NCBI RefSeq assembly: GCF_003590875.1
Contig: NZ_QYUN01000002.1
Span: 2,852,001-2,916,000 of the forward strand
Reading direction: 5' to 3'
DNA: 64,000 nucleotides
DNA from: Noviherbaspirillum cavernae
GTDB lineage: Bacteria; Pseudomonadota; Gammaproteobacteria; Burkholderiales; Burkholderiaceae_D
Position 1 is the stretch's first letter. Each line of letters begins with the position of its first letter. The notes beneath the pieces are model-generated. The model ran no database searches, was not told the DNA's origin, and saw only the letters and a program-made list of their open reading frames with translations. The position numbers and the translations under genes were made by a program. This document shows positions 36,601-44,797 of the stretch, one piece after another.

Positions 36601-36815
36601 CGATCGCGCTGGGGCTGGGCGCGGGTGCGGAGCTGCGCCAGCCGCTCGGCCTCGCGGTGGTCGGCGGCCTGCTGTTCTCGCAGGTGATCACGCTCTACAT
36701 CACGCCGGTGATCTACCTCTATCTGGATCGCTTCAGCGGCAACGGGCCGTTGACGGAAAGCATAGAAGAGGAAAAGCGCGAGGAAGCGGAAGTGCGGCAG
36801 TTGTACGGCAGCTGA
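33696..36815 (+). CDS. RND multidrug efflux permease (MdtB/MdtC/MuxB-like)
   Basis: 1039 residues with 12 membrane helices and two large periplasmic loops. N-terminus MNLSELCIRRPVMTVLLSLS; proton-relay region GLVVDDAIVVLENIVRH in helix 4 (paired Asp); C-terminal GILMLIGIVKKNAIMMIDFA, the HAE1-family signature. The start of the protein, 'CIRRPVMT.L', is that of the MdtB/MdtC/MuxB branch. It exports amphiphilic drugs by proton exchange. Overlap with the adaptor gene (ATGA) implies coupled translation. No outer membrane factor gene follows, so a TolC-like partner is encoded elsewhere. Confidence 0.92.
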   Translation: MNLSELCIRRPVMTVLLSLSIVVAGILAYMKIPVAALPSYNTPVINVSASLPGASPETMAAAVALPLEKQFSTIAGLNLISSTSSLGVTSITLEFDPSRDIDAASVDVQAALFRAQRSLPTEMTTPPSYRKVNPADAPVLLLALTSPSLNISELNDYAENLISPSLSTLNGVAQVNIYGQKRFAVRVKVNPALLASRNMSLDELLAGIKAANANTPVGVLDGPQQTLTIQANQQMKSAAEFADMIVASRNNTPVRLRDVAEVQDSYESVKTASRYNGERSIVLAIQRQPNANTVAVVDAVRQMLPRFQSQLPASIQINLLNDRSMSIREAMHDVNITLGITVALVVLVIFLFLRRLVATIIPTLSLPVSLIGAVALLYGFGYSLDNISLLGITLAVGLVVDDAIVVLENIVRHVENGMQPFKAALLGSKEMGFTIVSISVSLVAVFIPIFFMPGVIGLLFHEFAVVVSLAILVSAVVSLTLVPMLCSRYLKSDHGHRANFVSRSFEHAFDATLNGYAKTLGWGLRHRPFVLLVALLTFVLTAYLFITIPKGFFPEEDIGQISVTTEASEDISFEAMQAKQALVADIITADPNVASVASSIGGGNNVQNTGRMFVNLKPRAEREKMSTLLEGLRNEVRAVPGIAVYFRPIQNLQLGGRASKSRYQYTLQSVRPAELNDWSSKLLDKLRNDRAFRDVTSDSQLKGLQASLQIDRDKANLLGVQMQDLRSALYSAFGERQVSTIYTSSNDYQVIMEVAEPFKRDESAFDKIHVRAGNGNLVPLTSFATVNRTVGPTSINHQGQLQAITISFNLAPGVPLGDATAKIEQYRTELKMPSSVIATYGGDAAVFKDSQSSQAILLVVALLVIYVLLGVLYESFIHPLTILAGLPSAAVGALLVLRLFDQDLTLIATIGILMLIGIVKKNAIMMIDFALDAQRNQHMLPEQAIRQACLLRFRPIMMTTFAALMGALPIALGLGAGAELRQPLGLAVVGGLLFSQVITLYITPVIYLYLDRFSGNGPLTESIEEEKREEAEVRQLYGS

Positions 36816-37300
36816 TCAGCGTCGCAGGCTGTTGAATTTTTTCCGGAATGGCGCCGTCAAGGTCGGCGCACCGCATCACTCGCCGGTGCGTACTTTGTTG
36901 CGCGGATTGTCGGCAACCATCTTTTCAACGTGACATGGGGATCGCCTGCCGCAGCGCGGCGATCCCCATGTCGTCAGCGTGGCTGACGACGGCCCCGAAG
37001 ACCAAACCCTGTGCGGCTTGCGTCTGATCAAACGACATTGCAAAACAGCCGCCGCAGCGCATAACGGCGCACGCGATCCTGTCAAATGAGCAGTCAAATA
37101 TCAGGGTGACGCGCCAACAAGATTGGATTGCGAATTTGGATTGCGAACACAAGCTCGGTCATGTTTCCGTACCGGAGCAATCGCGATTCCTTTCCCGCTT
37201 GGCATTACCTGCCCGGACAACGGGCGATTTCGAACCGATTCGTTGCGCGCTGCCGCGTTCCACGGCCAGATCCTGCTTGCAACGTAGAAGGAGAAAAGCG
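36816..37300. other. Gene-free stretch with a cluster of hairpins
   Basis: No supportable gene in 485 bp. It contains, in order, GCGCCG/CGGCGC (36851-36869), CGCACCG/CGGTGCG (36867-36890, overlapping the first so exclusive with it), a perfect 13-bp stem CATGGGGATCGCC (36934-36946 with 36958-36970) and TCGTCAGC/GCTGACGA (36971-36989, three-base loop). They may end the RND operon or form a small structured RNA. The promoter of the next gene lies near the end. Confidence 0.45.
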
Positions 37301-37777
37301 ATGCGAACCATGAAGCATGCACGCGGCATCTCGGCGCTGCTCCTCACGGCGATGTTTGCCGGCAGTGTCTCGGCACAATCATTTGTCTATCCGGCCAAGG
37401 GCCAGTCGCCGGAACAACAAAAAAAGGATGAAGGCCAATGCCACACCTGGGCCGTGCAGCAGAGCAAGTACGACCCGGCCAATCCGCCGCCAGTAGCGGC
37501 TGCCCCCCCGCCGCCGACGACAGCGACCGGCACCACGCCGGGCGCGGGGGTGCGCGGCGCGGCGCGGGGTGCGATCGTCGGTGAAATCGTCGCTGACGAC
37601 GCCGGTGCGGGCGCAGCCGCAGGCGCGGCAGCCGCGCGCGGCCAGAGCCGGCGTCAGCACGCGGCGCAGGCGCACCAGCAGGAGCAAGCCGCCACGCAGC
37701 AACAGCATGCGGGGGCAGCTGCTTACCAGCAAGCCCGCGCAGCGTGCCTCGAAGGGCGCGGCTATACCGTCAAGTAG
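37301..37777 (+). CDS. Secreted glycine-zipper family protein
   Basis: 158 residues. Signal peptide (HARGISALLLTAMFAGSVSA, cleaved near AQSF), then FVYPAKGQSPEQQKKDEGQC, a Pro-rich linker, a glycine-zipper stretch (GVRGAARGAIVGEIVADDAG and AGAAAGAAAARG), a Gln/His-rich segment and a C-terminal ARAACLEGRGYTVK. This order (two Cys, glycine zipper, 'C...RGYTV' end) is typical of Burkholderiales periplasmic or outer-membrane-associated glycine-zipper proteins. Start fixed by AAGGAG seven bases upstream. The DUF1254 gene follows 132 bp later. Confidence 0.78.
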   Translation: MRTMKHARGISALLLTAMFAGSVSAQSFVYPAKGQSPEQQKKDEGQCHTWAVQQSKYDPANPPPVAAAPPPPTTATGTTPGAGVRGAARGAIVGEIVADDAGAGAAAGAAAARGQSRRQHAAQAHQQEQAATQQQHAGAAAYQQARAACLEGRGYTVK

Positions 37778-37909
37778 CTTGATCGCGCCAGTCAAGCAGC
37801 CTCGAACTGAAGTCGAAGTGAAAGAAGAAGGACGCCAGCATGCACAGGCACGCTGGCGCGGAGATGTGCAAACGGCACGGCAGCACAAATCAATCAAATG
37901 GAGATTGCA

Positions 37910-39454
37910 ATGACAAGAGCGATGGCAACGATCATGGCGCTGGTGCTCGCGCCTTTTGCAACTCTCACGTTCGCGCAAGCACCTTCAGCCGCCGGTTCGC
38001 CCACGCCCGGATTCAACAACAAGATTCCCGAGAAAATCATGACGCCCGACACGGTCCAGACCCGCATCGGGACGCTCAATTTCGTGGACGGCGTGCCCAC
38101 CGCCGAGACCACGCAGAAGGTTTACGACAACCTCGACTTCATCCGCGGCATCGAGGTCTTTCTCAACTTCATTCCCGCCGCATCAATCGAATCGATACGC
38201 CTGGGGAATGCCGAAATGGGCGCGACCAGGAGCAACCAGGCTGTCATCTTCGATCAATTGCTTGATTCCAACCCACTGCTACTCACAGGAAACACGGATA
38301 CCGTTTATTGCCTGGCCATGCTCGACCTGGAGACCGACGGCCCGACTGTCGTCGAAGTTCCTCCGGGCTCCGGACCCGGCACGGTCAACGACGCATTCTT
38401 CCGTTTTGTGATCGACATGGGCATCCCCGGCCCGGATCGGGGCAAGGGCGGCAAGTACCTCATCGTTCCCGCCGGCTACAAGGGCGAGCTGCCGAAGCAG
38501 GGATATTTTGTCGCGCGCTCGCCGTCGTATGTGAATCTTCTGGTCCTGCGCGGCTTCCTCGTGGACGGCAAGCCGGATGCGGCTTCCAAGATGTTCCGGG
38601 AGGGCGTGAAGATCTACCCTCTCAGCAAGGCGGGCAACCCGCCGAAGATGCAGTTCTTCAACGGCTCGAAAGTGCCGTACAACACGATCCACGCCAACGA
38701 TTTCGAGTTCTATAAAGAGCTGGATCATGTCATCCAGAAAGAGCCGCTCGACTTCATCGATCCCGAGCTGCGCGGGCTCGCCGCCTCGATCGGCATCCGC
38801 AAGGGCAAACCGTTCGCGCCCGACGAACGGATGAAGAAGATACTCACGGACTCCGTTGCGGTCGGCAACGCCACCGCGCGTGCGGTCAGTTTCCGCGGAC
38901 GCGATCCGCGCAACGCGATCTATCCGAACAGTCAGTGGCAGACCATCTTCGGCGGCGCCGATTACCGCTTCCTCGACGACGAAGGCAGAGGTGGCCGCAA
39001 TCTCGATGCTCGATCGATGTTCTATTACGGCTACACGGTGAACACACCCGCGATGGTGGCGAAGATTCCCGGCAAGGGTTCGCAGTATGCGCTGGGCTTT
39101 GCCGACAAGGCCGGCAACCCCTTCGACGGCGCGAAGAACTACAAGCTGAATGTGCCCGCAAACGCGCCGGCCAAGGACTTCTGGTCGGTCGTGCTGTACG
39201 ACCCGCAGACGCGTTCCGAACTGCAGACAAGCCAGCCCTTCCCCGGCAGGAACAACAAGCGCGACAAGCTGGCCGTCAACGCCGACGGCTCGGTCGACAT
39301 CTACTTCGGCCCCAAGGCGCCTGCGGGCAAGGAAGCCAACTGGATTCAGTCCGTCCCGGGCAAGGGCTGGTTCGCGATCTTCCGTCTGTACGGCCCGCTC
39401 GAGTCGTGGTTCGACAAGACCTGGCGTCTCGGGGAGATTGAAGAAGTGAAGTAG
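37910..39454 (+). CDS. Secreted DUF1254/DUF1214 protein
   Basis: 514 residues. Signal peptide MTRAMATIMALVLAPFATLT, cleaved near FAQA. DUF1254 (about 50-200; RIGTLNFVDGVPTAETTQKV, NTDTVYCLAMLDLETDGPTV) is followed by DUF1214 (about 390-500; KNYKLNVPANAPAKDFWSVV, LYDPQTRSELQTSQPFPGRN). Such two-domain proteins are common in soil bacteria and are uncharacterised. Start 37910 is chosen for GGAGA five bases upstream and the signal peptide; an ATG four codons earlier is in frame. Confidence 0.88.
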   Translation: MTRAMATIMALVLAPFATLTFAQAPSAAGSPTPGFNNKIPEKIMTPDTVQTRIGTLNFVDGVPTAETTQKVYDNLDFIRGIEVFLNFIPAASIESIRLGNAEMGATRSNQAVIFDQLLDSNPLLLTGNTDTVYCLAMLDLETDGPTVVEVPPGSGPGTVNDAFFRFVIDMGIPGPDRGKGGKYLIVPAGYKGELPKQGYFVARSPSYVNLLVLRGFLVDGKPDAASKMFREGVKIYPLSKAGNPPKMQFFNGSKVPYNTIHANDFEFYKELDHVIQKEPLDFIDPELRGLAASIGIRKGKPFAPDERMKKILTDSVAVGNATARAVSFRGRDPRNAIYPNSQWQTIFGGADYRFLDDEGRGGRNLDARSMFYYGYTVNTPAMVAKIPGKGSQYALGFADKAGNPFDGAKNYKLNVPANAPAKDFWSVVLYDPQTRSELQTSQPFPGRNNKRDKLAVNADGSVDIYFGPKAPAGKEANWIQSVPGKGWFAIFRLYGPLESWFDKTWRLGEIEEVK

Positions 39455-39500
39455 TCGCCGGACGATGGCCGGCATGTGCTCCTGCGGCACTACGCTCCAT

Positions 39501-40322
39501 TCACGTCCTGCGCAGCTGATCCGCTACCTCGATCAAACGCGGCTTGACTTCATTCAGCAGAAACTCACGCGACAGATTGAATGCCGGGCCGCCGCAGTTG
39601 AGGCTCATCACGGCGTTGCCGTTGGCGGGCTTGAACGCAATGGCGATCGCATTGACATCCTGCTGCCAGTCGCCGAAGGAGGTGCAGCAGCCGATCGCAT
39701 GGTATTCCTCGATGGAACGTTCGATGCCGTCGCGGATGCCTGGCCACTGGTAGTCATCCAGCTCGTGCACGCGCTCCAGAATCTCGCTGCGTTCGCTGGC
39801 CGGCACTTCAGCCAGGTAGGCGCGTCCCATCGCCGTGGTCGCAATCGGAATGCGAGAACCGACATCGAGACGCAGGGTCAGCGCCGCCTGGCTGCGGCAG
39901 TTCTCGACATAGATCATGCTCAGACGGTCGCGCATGCCGAGCGACACCATCGCATGCGAAAAATCAGCCAGTTCCTGCATATGGGGACGCGCCAGCTGGC
40001 GGATGTCCAGCCGCGACATGGCGCTGCCCAGCGCCAGCGTCGCCGTGCCGAGACGATACTTGCCAAGCTCGTCATCGTATTGCAGGTAACCGAGTTTGGT
40101 CAGCGTGTACGTCAGGCGCGAGACGGTCGATTTCGGCAGCTTGCTGCGTTCGGCGAGTTCCTGGTTGCCCAGCAGTTTTTCGCCGGAACGAAAACACGCC
40201 AGCACTTCCAGCCCCCGTGCGAGCGCGGTGACAAAGTGCCGGTCTTCCTTGGCATTGGATTTGCGCGCGACCGATTCCGCTTCTCCCTTCATTTCTTCGT
40301 TCATTTCTTCCATCATCTTCAA
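39501..40322 (-). CDS. IclR-family regulator, probable controller of gcdH
   Basis: 273 residues. N-terminal winged helix-turn-helix (VTALARGLEVLACFRSGEKL, LGNQELAERSKLPKSTVSRL) and a C-terminal IclR effector domain (GSRIPIATTAMGRAYLAEVP, VNAIAIAFKPANGNAVMSLN). The N-terminus has an extra Met/Glu-rich tail with several possible starts (MKMMEEMNEEM). It diverges from gcdH; two identical 15-bp palindromes in the gap are probable operators. The effector may be a dicarboxylate or its CoA ester. Confidence 0.88.
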   Translation of the reverse strand: MKMMEEMNEEMKGEAESVARKSNAKEDRHFVTALARGLEVLACFRSGEKLLGNQELAERSKLPKSTVSRLTYTLTKLGYLQYDDELGKYRLGTATLALGSAMSRLDIRQLARPHMQELADFSHAMVSLGMRDRLSMIYVENCRSQAALTLRLDVGSRIPIATTAMGRAYLAEVPASERSEILERVHELDDYQWPGIRDGIERSIEEYHAIGCCTSFGDWQQDVNAIAIAFKPANGNAVMSLNCGGPAFNLSREFLLNEVKPRLIEVADQLRRT

Positions 40323-40377
40323 TCCCGTCTGCTACGGCATCCTGGTCGGCCACCCCGATAAGAATTTCGGCATTATA

Positions 40378-40392
40378 TTCTGCATTGCAGAA
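40378..40392. promoter_or_regulatory. Probable IclR operator 1
   Basis: TTCTGCATTGCAGAA, a 15-bp palindrome with a single central base, lies 56 bp upstream of the iclR start. An exact second copy is near gcdH (40534-40548). IclR proteins bind palindromes of this size. Confidence 0.7.
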
Positions 40393-40533
40393 CATTGACA
40401 GCTTATACGATACGCTTTCCGGAAAACGTTCAGCGTGGAATTCTACAATTTTCCCTTCATTTTCAAGCCTCATTCTGCAACGTCTTGACAGATGAGGGAG
40501 ACAAAACATAGAGTTCCAATTTATTTGCCAATG

Positions 40534-40548
40534 TTCTGCATTGCAGAA
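40534..40548. promoter_or_regulatory. Probable IclR operator 2
   Basis: Second exact copy of TTCTGCATTGCAGAA, 61 bp before the gcdH start codon and 156 bp from the first copy. A half-site (ATTCTGCAACG) lies between them at about 40472-40482. The spacing would allow repression of both divergent promoters. Confidence 0.7.
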
Positions 40549-40609
40549 ATACGAATTGAACGCATCGCGGCATGCAGAGACCATGCAATATCGAAAATCG
40601 GAGAACGAC

Positions 40610-41788
40610 ATGAAACAGAAAGCGCAGTTCCACTGGGATGATCCGCTGCTGCTGAACGAGCAGCTGACGGACGAGGAACGCATGGTGCGCGACGCCGCGC
40701 ATGCCTATTGCCAGGACAAGCTGCAGCCGCGCGTGCTGGAAGCCTTCCGCCATGAGAAGACCGATCCCGCGATCTTCCGCGAAATGGGCGCGCTCGGCCT
40801 GCTCGGCCCGACCATTCCCGAGCAGTACGGCGGCCCCGGCCTGAACTACGTCAGCTACGGCCTGATCGCGCGCGAGGTCGAGCGCGTCGATTCCGGCTAC
40901 CGCTCGATGATGAGCGTGCAATCCTCGCTGGTGATGGTGCCGATCCTTGAATTCGGCAGCGAGCAACAGAAACAGAAATACCTGCCGAAACTGGCGTCCG
41001 GCGAATGGATCGGCTGCTTCGGCCTGACCGAGCCGAACCACGGCTCCGATCCGGGTTCGATGGAAACCCGCGCCCGCAAGGTGCAGGGCGGCTTCAGCCT
41101 CACCGGCAGCAAGATGTGGATTTCGAACTCGCCGATTGCCGATGTGTTCGTCGTGTGGGCCAAGGATGATGAAGGCGAAATCCGCGGCTTTGTGCTGGAA
41201 AAGGGCATGAAGGGCCTGTCGGCGCCGGCGATCCACGGCAAGTTCGGCCTGCGCGCCTCGATCACCGGCGAGATCGTGATGGACAACGTGTTCTGCTCGA
41301 ACGAAAACGCCTTCCCCGACGTGCGCGGCCTGAAGGGCCCGTTCACCTGCCTCAATTCCGCCCGCTACGGCATCGCCTGGGGCGCGCTGGGTGCCGCCGA
41401 AAGCTGCTGGCACACCGCGCGGCAGTACGTGCTCGACCGCAAGCAGTTCGGCAAGCCGCTGGCGGCCAACCAGCTGATCCAGAAGAAACTGGCCGACATG
41501 CAGACCGAGATCACGCTCGGCCTGCAGGGTTGTCTGCGGCTGGGCCGCATGAAGGACGAGGGCACGGCCGCGACCTCGATCACTTCGATGATGAAGCGCA
41601 ATTCCTGCGGCAAGGCGCTGGACGTGGCGCGGCTGGCGCGCGACATGCTGGGCGGCAACGGCATCAGTGATGAATTCGGCGTGATCCGGCACATGGTGAA
41701 TCTGGAAGTGGTGAACACGTATGAGGGCACGCATGATATTCATGCGCTGATCCTTGGCCGGGAGCAGACCGGGATTGCGGCGTTTTGA
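40610..41788 (+). CDS. gcdH: Glutaryl-CoA dehydrogenase
   Basis: 392 residues. Acyl-CoA dehydrogenase of the GcdH branch: [20 protein letters not shown] at the start, [40 protein letters not shown] in the FAD/substrate region, and the catalytic base Glu372 in [20 protein letters not shown]. It oxidises and decarboxylates glutaryl-CoA to crotonyl-CoA using FAD, the end step of lysine, tryptophan, benzoate and pimelate breakdown. GGAG six bases upstream fixes the start. Controlled by the divergent IclR gene; the PimC/PimD-like pair follows after a repeat-filled gap. Confidence 0.93.
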   Translation: MKQKAQFHWDDPLLLNEQLTDEERMVRDAAHAYCQDKLQPRVLEAFRHEKTDPAIFREMGALGLLGPTIPEQYGGPGLNYVSYGLIAREVERVDSGYRSMMSVQSSLVMVPILEFGSEQQKQKYLPKLASGEWIGCFGLTEPNHGSDPGSMETRARKVQGGFSLTGSKMWISNSPIADVFVVWAKDDEGEIRGFVLEKGMKGLSAPAIHGKFGLRASITGEIVMDNVFCSNENAFPDVRGLKGPFTCLNSARYGIAWGALGAAESCWHTARQYVLDRKQFGKPLAANQLIQKKLADMQTEITLGLQGCLRLGRMKDEGTAATSITSMMKRNSCGKALDVARLARDMLGGNGISDEFGVIRHMVNLEVVNTYEGTHDIHALILGREQTGIAAF

Positions 41789-41824
41789 TGTCATACGTTG
41801 GCATTTCGAACGAAGTTTGACCGC

Positions 41825-41842
41825 GTGGGCACAGGTGCCCAC
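41825..41842. repeat. Short palindromic intergenic repeat
   Basis: GTGGGCAC-AG-GTGCCCAC, a perfect 8-bp stem inside the context TGGGCACAGGTGCCCACCCT, a word common between genes in Burkholderiales from memory. First of three palindromic repeats packed between gcdH and the next gene. Confidence 0.5.
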
Positions 41843-41917
41843 CCTACGAAAATGCGTTCGGAATAACCGAACTGTTGGTGCATCCGCCAAGAAAACAAGC
41901 GATCGCACGGGGCGGTT

Positions 41918-42146
41918 TTGCCATTCCGCTGTGACGCTGCCGAAAAGTTGCGCGGCAAAGTGGATAAAGAAGCGAAACATGTTTGAGCCCGCAGGGCGAG
42001 TTGGTTTCGCTTCCCACTTTGTCGTGCAACTTTTCGGGAACCCCGAAGGGGCAGCGGCTGTGCGGTCGCCTTCTTTTGGTTACTTTTCTTGGCGAGACAA
42101 GAAAAGTGACTGGCTGCCGGGCCACCCCCGGCCTGTCTCCACGAAG
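41918..42146. repeat. Structured dispersed repeat, copy 1 (intact)
   Basis: About 229 bp. Parts: a long hairpin (41940-42037) with a 24-bp outer stem, a 5-base bulge, a 10-bp inner stem and a 25-base loop (conserved word TGTTTGAGC...GGCGAGTT); a CCCC-GAA-GGGG hairpin (42041-42051); a hairpin ACTTTTCTTG-GCGAGA-CAAGAAAAGT (42082-42107); and a GCCGGG/CCCGGC hairpin (42116-42132). A second copy at 44828 has the same parts with different stem sequences that still pair. No convincing protein is encoded. Confidence 0.75.
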
Positions 42147-42178
42147 TAGCAGTCAAATTAACGAAGGAAAGCCACTGG

Positions 42179-42198
42179 ATTCCGGCTCGCGCCGGAAT
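42179..42198. repeat. Short palindromic intergenic repeat
   Basis: ATTCCGGC-TCGC-GCCGGAAT, perfect 8-bp stem inside TGGATTCCGGCTCGCGCCGG, which belongs to the widespread proteobacterial 'CTGGATTCC...GGAATGAC' repeat type. It sits 54 bp before the next start codon. Confidence 0.55.
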
Positions 42199-42251
42199 GA
42201 CGGCGGTGTGCAAAAGACACCTCAAGGAAATAGAAAGCGACCAGAGGAACC

Positions 42252-43448
42252 ATGAACCTGAACTTCACCCCCGAAGAACTCACCTTCCGCACCGAAGTCC
42301 GCGACTTCGCCGCCCAATCCCTCCCTCCCGACATCCGCCACAAGGTCCTCAACGGCCTGATCCTCGAGCGCGACGACTACATCCGCTGGCAACGCATCCT
42401 GCATGCCAAAGGCTGGGGCGGCCCCGCATGGCGCAAGGAATTCGGCGGCACCGGCTGGAACGCCGTCCAGCAATACATCTTCGAAGAGGAATGCGCCGCC
42501 GCAGGCGCGCCCCGCACCATTCCGTTCGGGTTGAAAATGGTCGCCCCCGTCATCATGCAATTCGGCTCGCCCGCGCAGCAGCAACGCTTCCTGCCGAAAA
42601 TCCTCGCCGCCGAGGAATGGTGGTGCCAGGGCTACTCCGAACCCGGCGCCGGCTCCGACCTCGCTTCTCTGAAAACCCGCGCAGTAAAGGAAGGCGACCA
42701 CTACATCGTCAACGGCCAGAAAACCTGGACCACGCAAGGCCAGTACGCCGACTGGATCTTCTGTCTGGTGCGCACCGATACCGAAGTCAAGCCGCAGCGC
42801 GGCATTTCCTTCCTGCTGATCGACATGAAGACACCCGGCATCACCGTGCGTCCGATCATCACGATGGATGGCGCGCATGAAGTCAACGAGGTGTGGTTCG
42901 AAAACGTGCGCGTGCCGATCGAGAATCTGGTGGGCGAGGAAAACGCCAGCTGGACCTATGCCAAATTCCTGCTCGGCCACGAGCGCACCAACATCGCCGG
43001 CATCGGCATCGCCAAGCGCGAATTGGCGCGCCTGAAACGCGTGGCCACGCTGGAAACGAAGAACGGCAAGCCGCTGATCAAGGACCCGCTGTTCGCCGCA
43101 CGCATCGCGCAAATCGAGATCGACCTGACCGCGCTGGAGATCACCAACCTGCGCGTGCTGTCGGCCGAAGCCGAACGCCGCGCACCGGGACCGGAAGCCT
43201 CCATCCTCAAGATCAAGGGCACGGAAATCCAGCAAGCCATCACCGAACTGCTGACGCAGGCGGTCGGGCCGTATGCCCTGCCCCTGCGGCGCGAAGCGAT
43301 GGCAGCCGGCTATCAGGGCGATGCCGTCGGGCCGTTCTACGCAACGCCGCTGGCGGCGCATTATCTGAACATGCGCAAGCTGTCGATCTACGGCGGCTCC
43401 AACGAAATTCAAAAGAACATCATCGCGCAGATGATCCTGGGTCTGTAG
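42252..43448 (+). CDS. pimC: Acyl-CoA dehydrogenase, PimC-like large subunit
   Basis: 398 residues, beginning MNLNFTPEELTFRTEVRDFA. FAD/substrate signatures are WWCQGYSEPGAGSDLASLKT and DHYIVNGQKTWTTQGQYADW; it ends LSIYGGSNEIQKNIIAQMIL. The place where many dehydrogenases carry the catalytic Glu (YEG) is YGG here, as in other subunits of two-part acyl-CoA dehydrogenases. The partner gene follows nine bases later. The pair resembles the pimeloyl-CoA dehydrogenase of Rhodopseudomonas, which would feed glutaryl-CoA to GcdH; other substrates cannot be excluded. AGAGGA precedes the start. Confidence 0.75.
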   Translation: MNLNFTPEELTFRTEVRDFAAQSLPPDIRHKVLNGLILERDDYIRWQRILHAKGWGGPAWRKEFGGTGWNAVQQYIFEEECAAAGAPRTIPFGLKMVAPVIMQFGSPAQQQRFLPKILAAEEWWCQGYSEPGAGSDLASLKTRAVKEGDHYIVNGQKTWTTQGQYADWIFCLVRTDTEVKPQRGISFLLIDMKTPGITVRPIITMDGAHEVNEVWFENVRVPIENLVGEENASWTYAKFLLGHERTNIAGIGIAKRELARLKRVATLETKNGKPLIKDPLFAARIAQIEIDLTALEITNLRVLSAEAERRAPGPEASILKIKGTEIQQAITELLTQAVGPYALPLRREAMAAGYQGDAVGPFYATPLAAHYLNMRKLSIYGGSNEIQKNIIAQMILGL

Positions 43449-43457
43449 GAGGACACG

Positions 43458-44594
43458 ATGGACTTCACATTCACCGAAGAACAGCAGATGCTGCTGGACA
43501 CGACCCGTCGTTTCATCGCGAAGGATTACAGCTTTGAAACGCGTCGCAAGATCAGGGAAACATCGCCGGAAGGATTCAGCCGCGAAGTGTGGCAGGGACT
43601 GGCCGACCTCGGCTTGCTGTCGCTGAATGTACCGGAGGAAGACGGCGGCCTCGGCGGCGGCGCGATCGAGACCATGCTGGCGATGAACGCGATCGGCGAA
43701 GGCTTGCTATTGGAGCCTTATCTGCAAAGCGCGGTGCTGGCGACTAAAGCCATCGCGACGCTCGGCGATGAACAGCAGCGCGCCGAGTTGCTGCCCGCAC
43801 TGGCCGCCGGGGAAAAAATCGCGGCGCTGGCGCATGACGAACATGGCACGCGCTATGACTGGCGTGCGGTCGAGACGCGTGCCTGGCCGGTCGGCGACGG
43901 CTATGTGCTGACCGGCCACAAGAGCGTGATTCCGCACGGCACATCCGCCGATCTCCTCCTGATCACGGCACGCCTTGCGTCAATCGGCGCGCAGGGTCCG
44001 CTGGCGATCTTCGCCGTGCCGCGCGACTTGCCGGGTCTGCAATTGAGCTCGTATGCCACGGTGGATGGCGTGCGTGCCGCCGACATTGCATTGAACCAGG
44101 TCTTCGTGCCGGCAACTGCATTGCTCGATGCCGCTGCCGACACCGAAGCAAAACTCGAGGAAATTCTCGATGCGGGCCTCGCCGCGATCTGCGCGGAAGC
44201 GGTCGGCGCACTCGACAAGCTGCTTGCCGCAACCGTGGAATACGCGCGCAACCGCAAGCAGTTCGGCCAGCCGATCGGCAAGTTCCAGGCACTGCAGCAT
44301 CGCATGGCGGACATGGTGCTGCATATCGAGCAGGCACGCTCCATGAGTTATCTGGCTGCGGTGCGCTGCGCCGATCCCGATGTAGAAACGCGCCGCCGCG
44401 CGATGTCGGCCGCGAAAGTGGTGATCGGGCAGGCGTGCCGTTTCGTCGGGCAGCAGGCGGTGCAGCTGCATGGCGGGATGGGCGTGACTGACGAGCTGGA
44501 TGTCAGTCACTACTTCAAGCGCCTGATGGCGATCGAGATGCAGTTCGGGAGTACGGATCAGCATCTGGAGTTGTATGCGGCGCAGCTTGGCTGA
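43458..44594 (+). CDS. pimD: Acyl-CoA dehydrogenase, PimD-like small subunit
   Basis: 378 residues beginning MDFTFTEEQQMLLDTTRRFI. Conserved pieces: FSREVWQGLADLGLLSLNVP, RKQFGQPIGKFQALQHRMAD (family 'R.QFG.pi..fQ...h.lA') and AVQLHGGMGVTDELDVSHYF. The middle, normally the substrate loop, is more divergent (EHGTRYDWRAVETRAWPVGD). Directly behind the large subunit with AGGAGG upstream, so the two form a heteromeric enzyme. Function with pimeloyl-CoA is inferred from the pair and the nearby gcdH. Confidence 0.75.
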   Translation: MDFTFTEEQQMLLDTTRRFIAKDYSFETRRKIRETSPEGFSREVWQGLADLGLLSLNVPEEDGGLGGGAIETMLAMNAIGEGLLLEPYLQSAVLATKAIATLGDEQQRAELLPALAAGEKIAALAHDEHGTRYDWRAVETRAWPVGDGYVLTGHKSVIPHGTSADLLLITARLASIGAQGPLAIFAVPRDLPGLQLSSYATVDGVRAADIALNQVFVPATALLDAAADTEAKLEEILDAGLAAICAEAVGALDKLLAATVEYARNRKQFGQPIGKFQALQHRMADMVLHIEQARSMSYLAAVRCADPDVETRRRAMSAAKVVIGQACRFVGQQAVQLHGGMGVTDELDVSHYFKRLMAIEMQFGSTDQHLELYAAQLG

Positions 44595-44654
44595 GGATTG
44601 TTCTCGACAACTGCTCGTGCGTCAGAAGTTCTGGTGACGATCGTTCACGAATGT

Positions 44655-44797
44655 CACCCTCCCCTTCAAGGGGAAGGGTGCAGCAGGGAATTCGGACGGC
44701 ATGCCGTCTGCCTGCCGAACGATCTGCGTCTGCAGACGCAGATGCGCCCTGCAAGGGGAAATGGGGATGGGTTTCATTGATGCCGCGGGCCCATCCC
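44655..44797. repeat. Palindrome-rich intergenic repeat, family B copy 1
   Basis: Contains CACCCTCCCCTTCAAGGGGA with its near-palindromic continuation (44655-44680), GACGGCATGCCGTC (44695-44708), a perfect 22-bp palindrome centred at 44732/44733 (ATCTGCGTCTG and its mirror, 44722-44743) and GGGATGGG...CCCATCCC (44764-44797). The words CCCCTTCAAGGGGAAGG and ATGGGGATGGGTT recur in the copy at 54099. No gene. Confidence 0.6.

Noticed and set aside
41754..42255. Short proteins read from the structured repeat between gcdH and the PimC-like gene
   Set aside because: Open frames on both strands follow the inverted repeat and change completely between the two repeat copies, so the repeat is conserved as structure, not as protein.
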